Assembly: GCF_001984195.1 (NCBI RefSeq)
Contig: NZ_MTQN01000012.1
Span: forward strand, 310,001 to 374,000
DNA from: Kribbella sp. ALI-6-A
Lineage (GTDB): Bacteria > Actinomycetota > Actinomycetes > Propionibacteriales > Kribbellaceae
Direction: 5' to 3'
DNA: 64,000 nucleotides
The notes under the pieces are model-generated. The model ran no database searches. It was not told the DNA's origin and worked only from the letters and a program-made list of their open reading frames with translations. Both the position numbers and the translations under genes were made by a program. Shown here one piece after another: positions 34,992 to 43,114 of this stretch (positions within the stretch are counted from its first letter, which is position 1; every line of letters begins with the position of its first letter).

Positions 34992-35621
34992 ATGGCAAGA
35001 CCCCGCTCCTTCGACGAGGCGGACGTCGTCGCCCGCGCACGCGAGGCGTTCGCCGAGACGGGCTTCGCCGGGACGTCGCTCGACACCTTGCTCGAAGCGA
35101 CCGGCCTCGCGCGCCAAAGCCTCTACAACGCCTTCGGTGGGAAGAAGGAACTCTTCATCCGGGCGTTCCTGAGCGACACCGCGGAGGCGATCGAGGCCGT
35201 GGAGTCGATCCGGCACGGATCCGACAGCCCGATCACCCGGATCCGCGCGCAACTGGTCAAGATGGCCGTGGCGCACGGCGCGGCCCAGGCGCCGCCGTCG
35301 CTGTTCACGAAAGCCGCTGTCGAGCTCTCAGCGCGGGACCCTGAAGTGGCCTCGACGGCCGCGGCAGCCTTCGAGACGATGCGGACGCACTACGCCGCGT
35401 GTATCGCGGAGGCGCAGGAGGCCGGCGAGATCGACGGCGCCGCCGATGCCGACTCGCTCGGCGCGTTCTTCTGCGCGGTGATCGAGGGCATGGGCACCCT
35501 CGGCGCAACGGGTATACCCCGCGCGACGCTCCTCGACATCGGCTTCACCAGCCTGGCAGCCATCCCGATCACCGAACTGGGCCGTGCACGCCTGGGCACA
35601 AACGACGGCGATTGGTCCTGA
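34992..35621 (+). CDS. TetR/AcrR-family transcriptional regulator
   Basis: About 209 aa. The N-terminal HTH reads ARAREAFAETGFAGTSLDTL then EATGLARQSLYNAFGGKKE, typical of TetR. The C-terminus matches the TetR_C domain of AcrR/NemR-like repressors. ATG codons lie at 34989 and 34992 after AGGAGG (34980-34985); 34992 has the better spacing. The divergent SDR gene is the probable target. Confidence 0.92.
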   Translation: MARPRSFDEADVVARAREAFAETGFAGTSLDTLLEATGLARQSLYNAFGGKKELFIRAFLSDTAEAIEAVESIRHGSDSPITRIRAQLVKMAVAHGAAQAPPSLFTKAAVELSARDPEVASTAAAAFETMRTHYAACIAEAQEAGEIDGAADADSLGAFFCAVIEGMGTLGATGIPRATLLDIGFTSLAAIPITELGRARLGTNDGDWS

Positions 35622-35672
35622 CAACCTCGTGGCCGCCGGCGGCCGGGTGGCGAGCAAAGAGACAGCGAGGAC

Positions 35673-36245
35673 TCAGACGGCGGGAACCGGCTCGGGCGAC
35701 GGCTGCCATTCACGCCTGATCAGCCCGTAGACCCACGAGTCGGAGACCTCGCCGTTCACGACGCAGTCTTCCCGCAACGTTCCTTCACGCACGAACCCGA
35801 GTTTCTCCAGCACGCGGGCGGATGCCCCGTTGCGTGTGTCGGCCTCAGCCTGAACGCGATTCAGGTCCAGGGTGTCGAAGGCCCACCCCAGCACGGCGCG
35901 CGCGGCCTCGGTCGCGTAGCCGTGGCCCCACGCCGCTTCGTTGAAGCAGTAGCCCAGCGATGCGCTGCGGTAGTCCGGATTCCACTGGGTCAGGCCGCAC
36001 CAGCCGATGAACGCTCCGTCGGAAAGGCGATCGATGGCCAGCCTCGCCCCGGTACCTTCGGCTGCCATCTGCCGGCACACCGCGACGAACCGCTCGGCGC
36101 GAGCGCGGTCGCTCCACGGCGGTGAATCCCAGTAGCGCAGCACATACGCGTTGCTGTGCATCGCGAAGAGGTCGTTCGCATCCGCTCCATCGAACGGACG
36201 CAGCCGAAGGCGAGGGGTCAGGAGCGTGGGGGTAGGCAGCGTCAT
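35673..36245 (-). CDS. GNAT-family N-acetyltransferase (RimJ/RimL type)
   Basis: About 190 aa from the ATG at 36245. Features: N-terminal TPRLRLRPFDGADANDLFAM, acetyl-CoA loop AAWGHGYATEAARAV and the C-terminal NGASARVLEKLGFVREG. This is the RimJ/RimL subfamily that acetylates ribosomal proteins or small amines. No operon partners. Confidence 0.9.
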   Translation of the reverse strand: MTLPTPTLLTPRLRLRPFDGADANDLFAMHSNAYVLRYWDSPPWSDRARAERFVAVCRQMAAEGTGARLAIDRLSDGAFIGWCGLTQWNPDYRSASLGYCFNEAAWGHGYATEAARAVLGWAFDTLDLNRVQAEADTRNGASARVLEKLGFVREGTLREDCVVNGEVSDSWVYGLIRREWQPSPEPVPAV

Positions 36246-36403
36246 CTTCCGTCCCGTGGTTGGTTGCCTCTCAACAAACCATCTCGTCCAACCAGCCGCA
36301 ACGACTTTTTGCACCTCCATCGGCGACGTGCTTGGTCAACAATCTCGGAGCGTGACCGACAGCGTGCGTGGGACGGCGCTCCGAGGATAGTTGCTGACAG
36401 CAA

Positions 36404-38251
36404 TCAGCAGCAACAACACGGTACGCCGGCCGACGGCGAGCCCGCCGACGCGAGCGGGGTGTTCTCGACGATCCGGACCATGAGGGACTTCGACGGAATG
36501 TTGCGCCAGTCCCGAAGCGTGAGCAAATACATGCCGGGCGGGAGGATGCCGCGGTTGGGTTCGATGGTGAGGTGTTTGCGGTTCCAATTTGTTGTTGCCA
36601 CCACCGGGATCTCGACCGAGCGCTGATTGGGGTCCGAGGAGTGGGTGACGGAGGTGAGGCGTTGCAGCATGGCGCCTGTGACCGAGGCCGGGCCGGTGAA
36701 GTCCACGCCGTAGGTGACGCCGAGCTTCATCGTCGCGGGGAGATTCGTGATGGTCGGGCGGCTGACGCCGGCCTGGAGGTACCAGGGCTTGTAGATCTCG
36801 AAGCGGGTCTCGACCAGGTCTCCGGGTGGTGCGGTGGTGCCCATGGTGAGGACCGAGCCGTCCTTCAGGAGCACGCACGAGTTGTGGTACATGCGGGGCA
36901 CGGTGGGGCTGGCGAGCTGTTCCCAGGCGGTGGCGCCGGCCGGGAGACGGGCTGCTTGCAGGCGTGGTTTCGTGTTGTGGTCGGCGCCACCGGCAACGAA
37001 CGCGGAGCGGTCGGGCAGGATCGTCGCGCAGCTGTGCATGGCGGCGAAGCCCAGGTACGGACCGGTGGTGAACTTGTGGCTTGCCGCGTTCATGTCGACG
37101 GTGGCGGTGGTTCCGGTGGTGCCGGCTCCGCAGCCGCCGCCGATGATCATCACCTTCTGCGCCTGGGCGGGGTGGAGAAGCAGGGTGCTGGCCTGGTCCC
37201 GGCAGTCCGGGTAGATCAGGCCGGGGATCGGGTAGTACGCGTTGGTCGCCCAGTTCCAGCATCCCGGTACGGCGCCCGCGCGGCCGCCCATGTTCGCGCC
37301 GAAGTAGCACAGGGTGCCGTTCTTGCGGAGCACCATTCCGGCGTACAGGGGGAAGATCCGGCTGCCGGGTAACTTGCTCCAGGCGCCGGTGGCGGCGTTG
37401 TAGAGCTCGTTGGTCGCGGTGACTTTGCCGTTGGCGTCCAGGCCGCTGACGACGACCGGGTTGCCGACGGCGCTGACCGGTCCGTTCGGGTACCAGCGGG
37501 CGACGCTCATCAGGCCGGTGGACGTGAACGTCCCGGTGGCTTCGTCGAATGCGTAGGAATCGCGAATCCCCGTGTAGTACAGGCCACCGCCGGCGTAGCG
37601 GCCGGTGCCGCCGAAGAACAGCACCCGGCCGTCAGGCAGGTGGGAGTGACCTGAACAGAACAGGTCGATCCCGACCGGCATGGGGATCTCCCGGGGACAT
37701 GTCCCCGGGGTGGTGGGATCCCACAGCCAGGTCTTGAAAACCTTCTGCTCGAAGAACGTCCTGCTGTTGCCCGATCCGGCGGTCATCAGGACCTTGCCGG
37801 ACTTCGTCATGCTGGCGTGGATCGGATTGACCTTGTAGTTGTTCACGGTGCAGTCGGCGACCACCGACCACGACCCAGCGGTGGCGGCCGCGGCGGCCTG
37901 CCGGGTGGCGCGCACCGGTTCTTTCTCGGCGGCGGTGTGGACGTGCTCGGGCGAGTAGGCGCCGTTCGGGTCCGTCAGCATGCGGCTGATGCACGCGCCG
38001 AGCTCGGCGGCCGGGGTCGTGTTGCAGGTGACCCCTCGCGTGGCCGGCGCTGGAGCCGGCGGTACGACGGCCGCTTCGACGGCGGAGCTGGTGGTCGCGG
38101 CGCTCAGCATCGAGACGAACAGGGCCAGGGCTGAGACGGAGGCCGCGGCTCGTTTGTGGTGGCGCGCCGGCCGGTGGCGTCCCCCGACGAGCTTGTTGAC
38201 CGAGGCAACGGCTTTGGTCTGCGGGCAGGCAGGAGCCAATCGTTTGTTCAT
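36404..38251 (-). CDS. Secreted copper-radical-oxidase-like protein (galactose/glyoxal oxidase fold)
   Basis: A 615-aa protein. An N-terminal basic region and hydrophobic stretch (AAASVSALALFVSMLSAATT) form an export signal. Kelch-type propeller repeats follow, with LFCSGHSHLPDGRVLFFGG carrying the Cys of the Cys-Tyr cofactor, ARWYPNGPV the axial Tyr region, and MYHNSCVLLKDGSV a copper-His region. The C-terminal DUF1929 immunoglobulin-like domain ends PLASAGSPSAGV and then four cysteines. Streptomyces GlxA, needed for glycan deposition at hyphal tips, has this layout. Likely oxidises sugar alcohols or aldehydes outside the cell. Confidence 0.85.
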   Translation of the reverse strand: MNKRLAPACPQTKAVASVNKLVGGRHRPARHHKRAAASVSALALFVSMLSAATTSSAVEAAVVPPAPAPATRGVTCNTTPAAELGACISRMLTDPNGAYSPEHVHTAAEKEPVRATRQAAAAATAGSWSVVADCTVNNYKVNPIHASMTKSGKVLMTAGSGNSRTFFEQKVFKTWLWDPTTPGTCPREIPMPVGIDLFCSGHSHLPDGRVLFFGGTGRYAGGGLYYTGIRDSYAFDEATGTFTSTGLMSVARWYPNGPVSAVGNPVVVSGLDANGKVTATNELYNAATGAWSKLPGSRIFPLYAGMVLRKNGTLCYFGANMGGRAGAVPGCWNWATNAYYPIPGLIYPDCRDQASTLLLHPAQAQKVMIIGGGCGAGTTGTTATVDMNAASHKFTTGPYLGFAAMHSCATILPDRSAFVAGGADHNTKPRLQAARLPAGATAWEQLASPTVPRMYHNSCVLLKDGSVLTMGTTAPPGDLVETRFEIYKPWYLQAGVSRPTITNLPATMKLGVTYGVDFTGPASVTGAMLQRLTSVTHSSDPNQRSVEIPVVATTNWNRKHLTIEPNRGILPPGMYLLTLRDWRNIPSKSLMVRIVENTPLASAGSPSAGVPCCCC

Positions 38252-38325
38252 ATGGAGCCCCCCATAACGCTGTCGCCGAAAAGTCGGCTATCCAGCTCGA
38301 TGCGGGCGAACCACCAGAAGTTGCG

Positions 38326-38787
38326 ATGTCGTGGGAGCGGGTTCTGCCCCTAGGGCCGGTGAGGCGTTCCGAGGTGGAGGATGTGGTCCGCCAAGTCGGC
38401 GTACGTCCAGCCGTGCGCGAGCTGGCGCTCGATCCCCGTCGGTACACCGACCTGCACGCGGACCTGCTGGACAGCCGGCGCACCACGGATGCGCTCCGCA
38501 GCCACTGGTACGTCCTGCCGCTGGCCGCTCTCCTCCACGCCACCGCCCGCGGTACGACGGGCATCGTGGACCTCCACGTCGACTCGACCCAGCAACTGAT
38601 CGAGCTGACCTCTCAGCGGCCGGTGATCGTCCACAGCCCTACCCCGGCCGATGCCACGCTCACTCTCCCGGCCACGATCGCCGAAGCGATCCTCACCGCC
38701 CAGACCACGCTTTCCGAAGCGCTTGCCGCAGGCAACGCAACTCTCGCTGGCTCGGGCGTGCTCGTGGAGGCCCTGGGCTCCCGGTGA
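38326..38787 (+). CDS. Hypothetical protein (153 aa)
   Basis: Starts MSWERVLPLGPVRRSEVEDV. A charged first half with RRYTDLHADLLDSRRTTDAL and a second half rich in Ala, Thr and Leu (LPATIAEAILTAQTTLSEAL). No signal peptide or known motif. Codon use fits a real actinomycete gene. It is divergent from the oxidase gene and convergent with the SnoaL-like gene. Confidence 0.6.
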   Translation: MSWERVLPLGPVRRSEVEDVVRQVGVRPAVRELALDPRRYTDLHADLLDSRRTTDALRSHWYVLPLAALLHATARGTTGIVDLHVDSTQQLIELTSQRPVIVHSPTPADATLTLPATIAEAILTAQTTLSEALAAGNATLAGSGVLVEALGSR

Positions 38788-38835
38788 GCCGGTGGTCACC
38801 GATCAGCCGCCTGGTGGCATCCCGGGCAGGTTCGT

Positions 38836-39705
38836 TCAGGGAACGACAGTGATCTGCCGCGCGATCTCCAGGACTCGGTCCAGGGACAGCGGGGCGTCGG
38901 GCATGTCTGCGTGTTCCGGACGGTACGCGACACTGGTAACAGAGACGCCGTTGCCGTCGGGCTTGACCAGGGTGACGGCGTAGCAGTGGCCGACAGTGTC
39001 CGGAACGATGGAGCTGCGCAGGTACGCGGTCGAACCGTCCGGGAACTGCTCGATCCGGGTGCACGGGTCGCCGCTGCTTCCGGGAGTGCAGGGCAGTCGC
39101 CAAGCACCGGGAGAGCTGACCGCGATGTGCACCGTGATCTGACCGATGCCGGGGTACGTCCGGTCGGCGCCGGCTGTCACCCGGCGTCCTACCTGTCCGA
39201 GCGCGTACTCGAAGTCGAACAACCGGGCCCGGTCGTCGAGCTCCGGGATCAGCCGTACGACCTCTTGCAGCAAAGCTCTCGATCCCTCCGTCGAGCTGTC
39301 GACGCTCGAGGCCCCGGGGATGCCGACGCGCAAAGACCACATCGGCGACGTACCGGCCACCAGATCGACGATCCTGCCTGCGGCAAGGCGATAGAGGGCC
39401 ACGCCCCGGCGGCGAACAGGCAGCCCGTTCGCCGGAACACCGGACAGCTCCGCTCGGTGAGTGCCCTGCACCGTCCACGCGACCGCGACCTTGTCTGCCT
39501 CCGCGACCAGCTCCACGATGCTGACCCGCAGATCGGGAATGCCGGCGATGGTCGACGCCCAGCTCTGCTGGATGCCTAGCGGCGGTACGACACCAGGGTC
39601 GGAGTAGTCCGCGGCGTAGAACTCGTCGACGCGATGCATCTCGCGCTGGTTGAACATCACCTCGTACGAGTCCCGCACGATCGCCTTGTTCTCGTGCACG
39701 GACAC
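38836..39705 (-). CDS. SnoaL-like ester-cyclase/NTF2-fold protein
   Basis: A 289-aa protein. Residues 1-125 match the SnoaL/ester cyclase pattern (NKAIVRDSYEVMFNQREMHR, FYAADYSDPG, VAVAWTVQGTH). The remaining half is a second domain with four cysteines that I do not recognise. A small-molecule binding or signalling role is possible. Adjacent to, and in the same direction as, the sigma/membrane-protein pair, but 17 bp apart. Confidence 0.7.
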   Translation of the reverse strand: MSVHENKAIVRDSYEVMFNQREMHRVDEFYAADYSDPGVVPPLGIQQSWASTIAGIPDLRVSIVELVAEADKVAVAWTVQGTHRAELSGVPANGLPVRRRGVALYRLAAGRIVDLVAGTSPMWSLRVGIPGASSVDSSTEGSRALLQEVVRLIPELDDRARLFDFEYALGQVGRRVTAGADRTYPGIGQITVHIAVSSPGAWRLPCTPGSSGDPCTRIEQFPDGSTAYLRSSIVPDTVGHCYAVTLVKPDGNGVSVTSVAYRPEHADMPDAPLSLDRVLEIARQITVVP

Positions 39706-39721
39706 TTCGACCCCCTGCGCG

Positions 39722-40564
39722 CTAGGTGCTGATCTTGAGCTCCTCCGACGTCACGAGCTCGGCCAGCTGCTGGGTGGTGAACACCGGTTGCCTCAGCGGC
39801 GCTCGTCCCGGGTTGTCGCTCTTCTTGGCCTGCGCGAGATACACGACGGTGCCGTCGCCGTGCCGGTACGCCGCCAACTGGTCGTAGTCGCCGCGGCCCT
39901 TGGTGGTCACGACGCCGACCTTCTTGCCGTCGACGTCCACGATGCTGCAGCTACCGGCCCCACCCCAGAACTTCTGCGCCAGCTTGCACGGGTCCGTCGC
40001 CGGTTTCCCGTCGGGCGTGATCGACTGCGCCAGCAATTGGCCGACCCGGTCGTCCTTCTGCACCGGGATGATGGCCCTGTACTCCCAGTAGTCCTGCTCG
40101 CCGTCGCTCGATGCGTATTGGGTCTGCGGCCATCTCATCGCGCGACCGTCGGGGTACTTCAGGTCCGGCGTACTGAAGCCTGGCGGTACTGCCGAACTCA
40201 GGTCGTTCATCAGCGTCACGGACCGATCCGCGCGAGGACCCGCGGTCGCCGTACGGTCCGTCTGGCCCTCCGGCCACGGGTCACCGGACTTGCGCGTCGT
40301 CGTCGGCGCCACGCTGGAAACCGGCTGCGTCGTGCCGCTCGCGACCGCCGAGTCCGTCGACTGGTTGACGTAGTTCGTGATCAGTACAGGACCGACTCCG
40401 ACGCCGGCCACCAGCGTCGCGACGCCGACTCCGGCCCACGCCACCCTGCGCCGCTTGCGGGTCCGGCGGGCCTGGTCGAGAGCACGCGCGGGATCCATCG
40501 ACGGCGGTGGACTGCTGCGCACCATCACGTCGCGCAGTGCCTCGTTGAGGTCTTCTTCCTTCAT
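39722..40564 (-). CDS. Membrane-anchored partner of the SigE-type sigma factor
   Basis: A 280-aa protein. Short cytoplasmic N-terminus (LNEALRDVMVRSSPPPSMDP) with an Arg-rich stretch, one transmembrane helix (VAWAGVGVATLVAGVGVGPV) and an extracytoplasmic domain of about 210 residues. Its ATG overlaps the sigma factor stop (ATGA). This layout is common for anti-sigma-like partners of SigE-family ECF sigma factors, although no zinc motif is present. Confidence 0.75.
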   Translation of the reverse strand: MKEEDLNEALRDVMVRSSPPPSMDPARALDQARRTRKRRRVAWAGVGVATLVAGVGVGPVLITNYVNQSTDSAVASGTTQPVSSVAPTTTRKSGDPWPEGQTDRTATAGPRADRSVTLMNDLSSAVPPGFSTPDLKYPDGRAMRWPQTQYASSDGEQDYWEYRAIIPVQKDDRVGQLLAQSITPDGKPATDPCKLAQKFWGGAGSCSIVDVDGKKVGVVTTKGRGDYDQLAAYRHGDGTVVYLAQAKKSDNPGRAPLRQPVFTTQQLAELVTSEELKIST

Positions 40565-41055
40565 CGAACACTCTCCTCTTCGAGCAGCCCCCGCAGCGTC
40601 GCCAGCCCGCGCGCGGCCTGGCTCTTCACGTTTCCGGTCGAGCAGTCGAGCAGCGCGGCCGTCTGCTCGACGGACTGGTCCTCCCAGTACCGCAGCACCA
40701 GTACGGCGCGTTGCCGCGGCGGCACTTTCACGAGCGCTTCGAGCAACACGAGCCGTTCGTCGGCGAAGTCGGCCGACGGCGCCACCCGATCGGCCGGCGG
40801 GGAGCCGACCGACTCGTGCCGGAACCACCCCCGGCGCCGCTCGGACAGGAACGTACGCACGAGGGTCTGCCGGGTGTAGTTGTCCATCGACTCGTGCCGC
40901 TGGATCCGGCGCCAGACCAGGTAGATCTTCGTGAACGTCTGCTGCACCAGGTCTTCCGCGCGATGCCAGTCTCCGCACAGCAGGTAGGCCGTGCCGCGCA
41001 TCGCGTCGGAACGCGCCGCGAAGTAGGCCTCGAAGGCGGCGTCCCGGTCGCTCAT
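40561..41055 (-). CDS. SigE-family ECF RNA polymerase sigma factor
   Basis: 164 aa from the ATG at 41055, preceded by GGGGAGA. Region 2: AYLLCGDWHRAEDLVQQTF; region 4: VPPRQRAVLVLRYWEDQSVE and ALLDCSTGNVKSQAARGL. The YLLCGDxxxAEDLVQ start is diagnostic of the actinobacterial SigE (SigE70) group. A paralogous module occurs at 49868-51018. Confidence 0.92.
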   Translation of the reverse strand: MSDRDAAFEAYFAARSDAMRGTAYLLCGDWHRAEDLVQQTFTKIYLVWRRIQRHESMDNYTRQTLVRTFLSERRRGWFRHESVGSPPADRVAPSADFADERLVLLEALVKVPPRQRAVLVLRYWEDQSVEQTAALLDCSTGNVKSQAARGLATLRGLLEEESVR

Positions 41056-41298
41056 CTGCTCTCCCCATCCCTGGTACCGGGTTAGACACGCCTGCGAGGG
41101 AGAAGTTGGTTGCATCGGCGTCGGAATTCGCGGCAAACGCCGGGACGCGACGGACCGAGGCCCGAGCCAAACATGGCTCGGCGACGCCCGATCAGCTGAT
41201 GTCATCCGGGCAGGAAAGACGGGCTCAGGCCGGAGGACGATTCGCCAATCCGGACCGAAGGATCACGTACGACAGTGATCCGCGCGCAAGGAGGTCCG

Positions 41299-41469
41299 CT
41301 AGTGGGCTTCCCACACGAACGGGCACACAGAGCACCGGTGCTCGGGACCGTGGCCCGCGGGGCGGCGGCAGATGTGCTGGTCGTGGGCGCTGACGCCCTG
41401 CAGCGTCATCTCGGACGTCTGGCCGCACGTCTGCGTGCGCTGGGCGTGGGCGCCTGTTCCCTCGGTCAC
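41299..41469 (-). CDS. Small cysteine/histidine-rich protein (56 aa)
   Basis: A GTG start at 41469 gives a protein with four Cys and several His (QTCGQTSEMTLQGVSAHDQ; HICRRPAGHGPEHRCSVCP), ending FVWEAH. The spacing suggests a metal-binding fold. No larger gene overlaps it, and the region would otherwise be empty for 460 bp. Function unknown. Confidence 0.55.
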   Translation of the reverse strand: MTEGTGAHAQRTQTCGQTSEMTLQGVSAHDQHICRRPAGHGPEHRCSVCPFVWEAH

Positions 41470-41522
41470 GGTGAAAATCCTACCGCTGGAAGGCGGGCGA
41501 CACGCGGGGCGCCGGGTACCGC

Positions 41523-42203
41523 TCAGCCCCCGAACGCCCAGCCGACCATCAGCGGGAACTCCGCCTGCCAGAACGGGTCGCCGTGGTCTCCGACGCGCTC
41601 GGTCAACACGACGTCCGCACCGGCGTCGCGCAAAGCGTCCGCCCACCGGGTCGCGTTTTCGAGGAACCACGGCTCTTGAGTACCGCCGACCAGATAGGTC
41701 CGCGGAAGACGGCTCGGCAGCTCCTCCGGCGGGCGATAGCCGCCGCCCGGCGAGGCGGCGAAGATCGCGCCGTACACCTCCGGATGCCGAAGCCCCAGGG
41801 CCAACGCGAGTTCGGCGCCGGCCGATACGCCGTACACCGCCGTGCGTTCGGCGGGCAGCGCGACGCTGAAGCGCGAGCTCACCCAGCTGCGAACGTCGTT
41901 GACCACGAAGCTTTCATGGGCCGCGAACCGTTGCTCGTCGAACGACGGCGAGTACTCCCGGATGCGCGCCATCTCGTCCGGATCGTCCGTGCGGTGCGCG
42001 GCGACGATCATCGTGGGCGGTACGTCGGCCGCCTCGAGGTAGCCGCCCCACTGCGAGATCAGCTGGCCGTCGCCCGCGAACACGACAGCCTCGGGCGGCG
42101 CCGGTGGCACATAGACCGTGACCTGCCGGCCGCCGTCGTACTCGAACGTCTCGGTGACGAGCTCGCCCGCGATCGGATCAGTACCAGCAGGTCCGGAGTC
42201 CAT
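41523..42203 (-). CDS. Alpha/beta-hydrolase esterase (Fes/YieL-like)
   Basis: A 226-aa protein. The nucleophile elbow reads YGVSAGAELALALGLRHPE (GxSxG), with SFVVNDVRSWVSSRF as the substrate-proximal helix and a late GDHGDPFW giving the likely catalytic His. This is the esterase family that includes enterochelin esterase and trehalose/mycolyl esterases. Next gene upstream is the HAD hydrolase in the opposite role of neighbour only. Confidence 0.8.
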   Translation of the reverse strand: MDSGPAGTDPIAGELVTETFEYDGGRQVTVYVPPAPPEAVVFAGDGQLISQWGGYLEAADVPPTMIVAAHRTDDPDEMARIREYSPSFDEQRFAAHESFVVNDVRSWVSSRFSVALPAERTAVYGVSAGAELALALGLRHPEVYGAIFAASPGGGYRPPEELPSRLPRTYLVGGTQEPWFLENATRWADALRDAGADVVLTERVGDHGDPFWQAEFPLMVGWAFGG

Positions 42204-42221
42204 GGGTCACACCTCGATCTC

Positions 42222-42890
42222 TCAGGCTGCTCCGAGCAGTGTGGGCAGTTCGGCGAACGACTTGATGGTCGGGCCCGTCCAGGTCGGGTCGCTGTCGGCG
42301 TGTTCGGTCGTGCGGATGACGTGCATGCCGAGCGACGCCGCTGCCGGCAGTTCCTCGTCGCAGCCGTCCGCGACATAGACGCACTCGGAGGGATCGACGC
42401 CGAGCGCTTCGCAGGCCGCCAGGTAGATCGCGGCTTCCGGCTTGGCGGCACCGACCTCGGCGGAGAAGGCAGTCGTCTCGAAGTACTGCGAAAGACCGCT
42501 GTTGGGCCAGTGCAGCTGCGTCTCGGAGGTGATGTTGCTGACCAATCCGGTGCGCCACCCCAGAGCCCGCAGCTCGGCGAGGGCGCTCAACGTCGAGGCG
42601 GGTGCGGCCGCGATGAGCCGGCGCGCAAGGGCACGGCGCAGCTCGGTCGCCTGGAGAATCTGCTCGTCGCTCGGCTGCCCTCCGCTCCGGCGCGCGATCT
42701 CCCGCAGGGTGCTGGGCAGATCCCCGAACGCACCGGTGAAACGCTCGTACGCCGTCGCCCCGAACGCACCCGCGAACACCTCTGGCTCCACGCCGAGAAC
42801 CCGCGCCATCTCCTGGTGCACCACCTCGCGCTCGGCGTGACCACCAGGAACGAGAGTGCTGAACAGGTCCACGATCAACGCACGGCGCAT
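42222..42890 (-). CDS. HAD-family hydrolase (haloacid dehalogenase-like)
   Basis: A 222-aa protein. Motif I contains the nucleophile in LIVDLFSTLVPG (D9), motif II is LVSNITSE, motif III includes AKPEAAIYLAAC and motif IV VYVADGCDEE. The first motif (DLFSTL, not DxDGT) is unusual but the rest is intact. Substrate unknown. A decayed copy lies in the island at 17429-18068. Its stop is 18 bp from the esterase start, so the two are probably co-transcribed. Confidence 0.88.
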   Translation of the reverse strand: MRRALIVDLFSTLVPGGHAEREVVHQEMARVLGVEPEVFAGAFGATAYERFTGAFGDLPSTLREIARRSGGQPSDEQILQATELRRALARRLIAAAPASTLSALAELRALGWRTGLVSNITSETQLHWPNSGLSQYFETTAFSAEVGAAKPEAAIYLAACEALGVDPSECVYVADGCDEELPAAASLGMHVIRTTEHADSDPTWTGPTIKSFAELPTLLGAA

Positions 42891-42906
42891 ACCCGAAAGC
42901 TACCGG

Positions 42907-43114
42907 GAAAATCAGCGGCGGGTGTCCCCGGCGGTCGATAGAGTGGACGCATGCACTATCTGTTCTTCGTCTGATTCTCCGGGGAGTCGCGGGTTGTCGG
43001 CGTTCTGGCCGCGCCCGGGCCGTGTCAGTGGTGCCTTCTTTCGCGCGCTGACGTGTGCTGCTGCGACTCCTGTCTCGGTGTTCATCTGTCATCGCGACCG
43101 AGAAGTGGAATCTG
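42907..43114 (+). promoter_or_regulatory. Leader region of the ABC-F gene, probable transcription attenuator
   Basis: TAGAGT at 42939-42944 is a good -10 box and places the start site at or next to the ATG of a short leader frame. An AT-rich patch (GAAAATCA at 42907) just upstream of the -35 position is reminiscent of WhiB7-type promoters. Downstream, GGAGTCGC (42983) and GCGACTCC (43063) form an 8-bp inverted repeat and GTCAG/CTGAC (43024, 43048) a nested pair, allowing alternative hairpins before the ABC-F start. Confidence 0.6.
42951..42974 (+). CDS. Seven-residue leader peptide
   Basis: ATG CAC TAT CTG TTC TTC GTC TGA encodes MHYLFFV. It lies about 140 bp upstream of the ABC-F gene, probably leaderless from the adjacent promoter. 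Antibiotic-induced stalling on such short peptides is the known switch for several ABC-F and erm genes. Confidence 0.55.
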   Translation: MHYLFFV

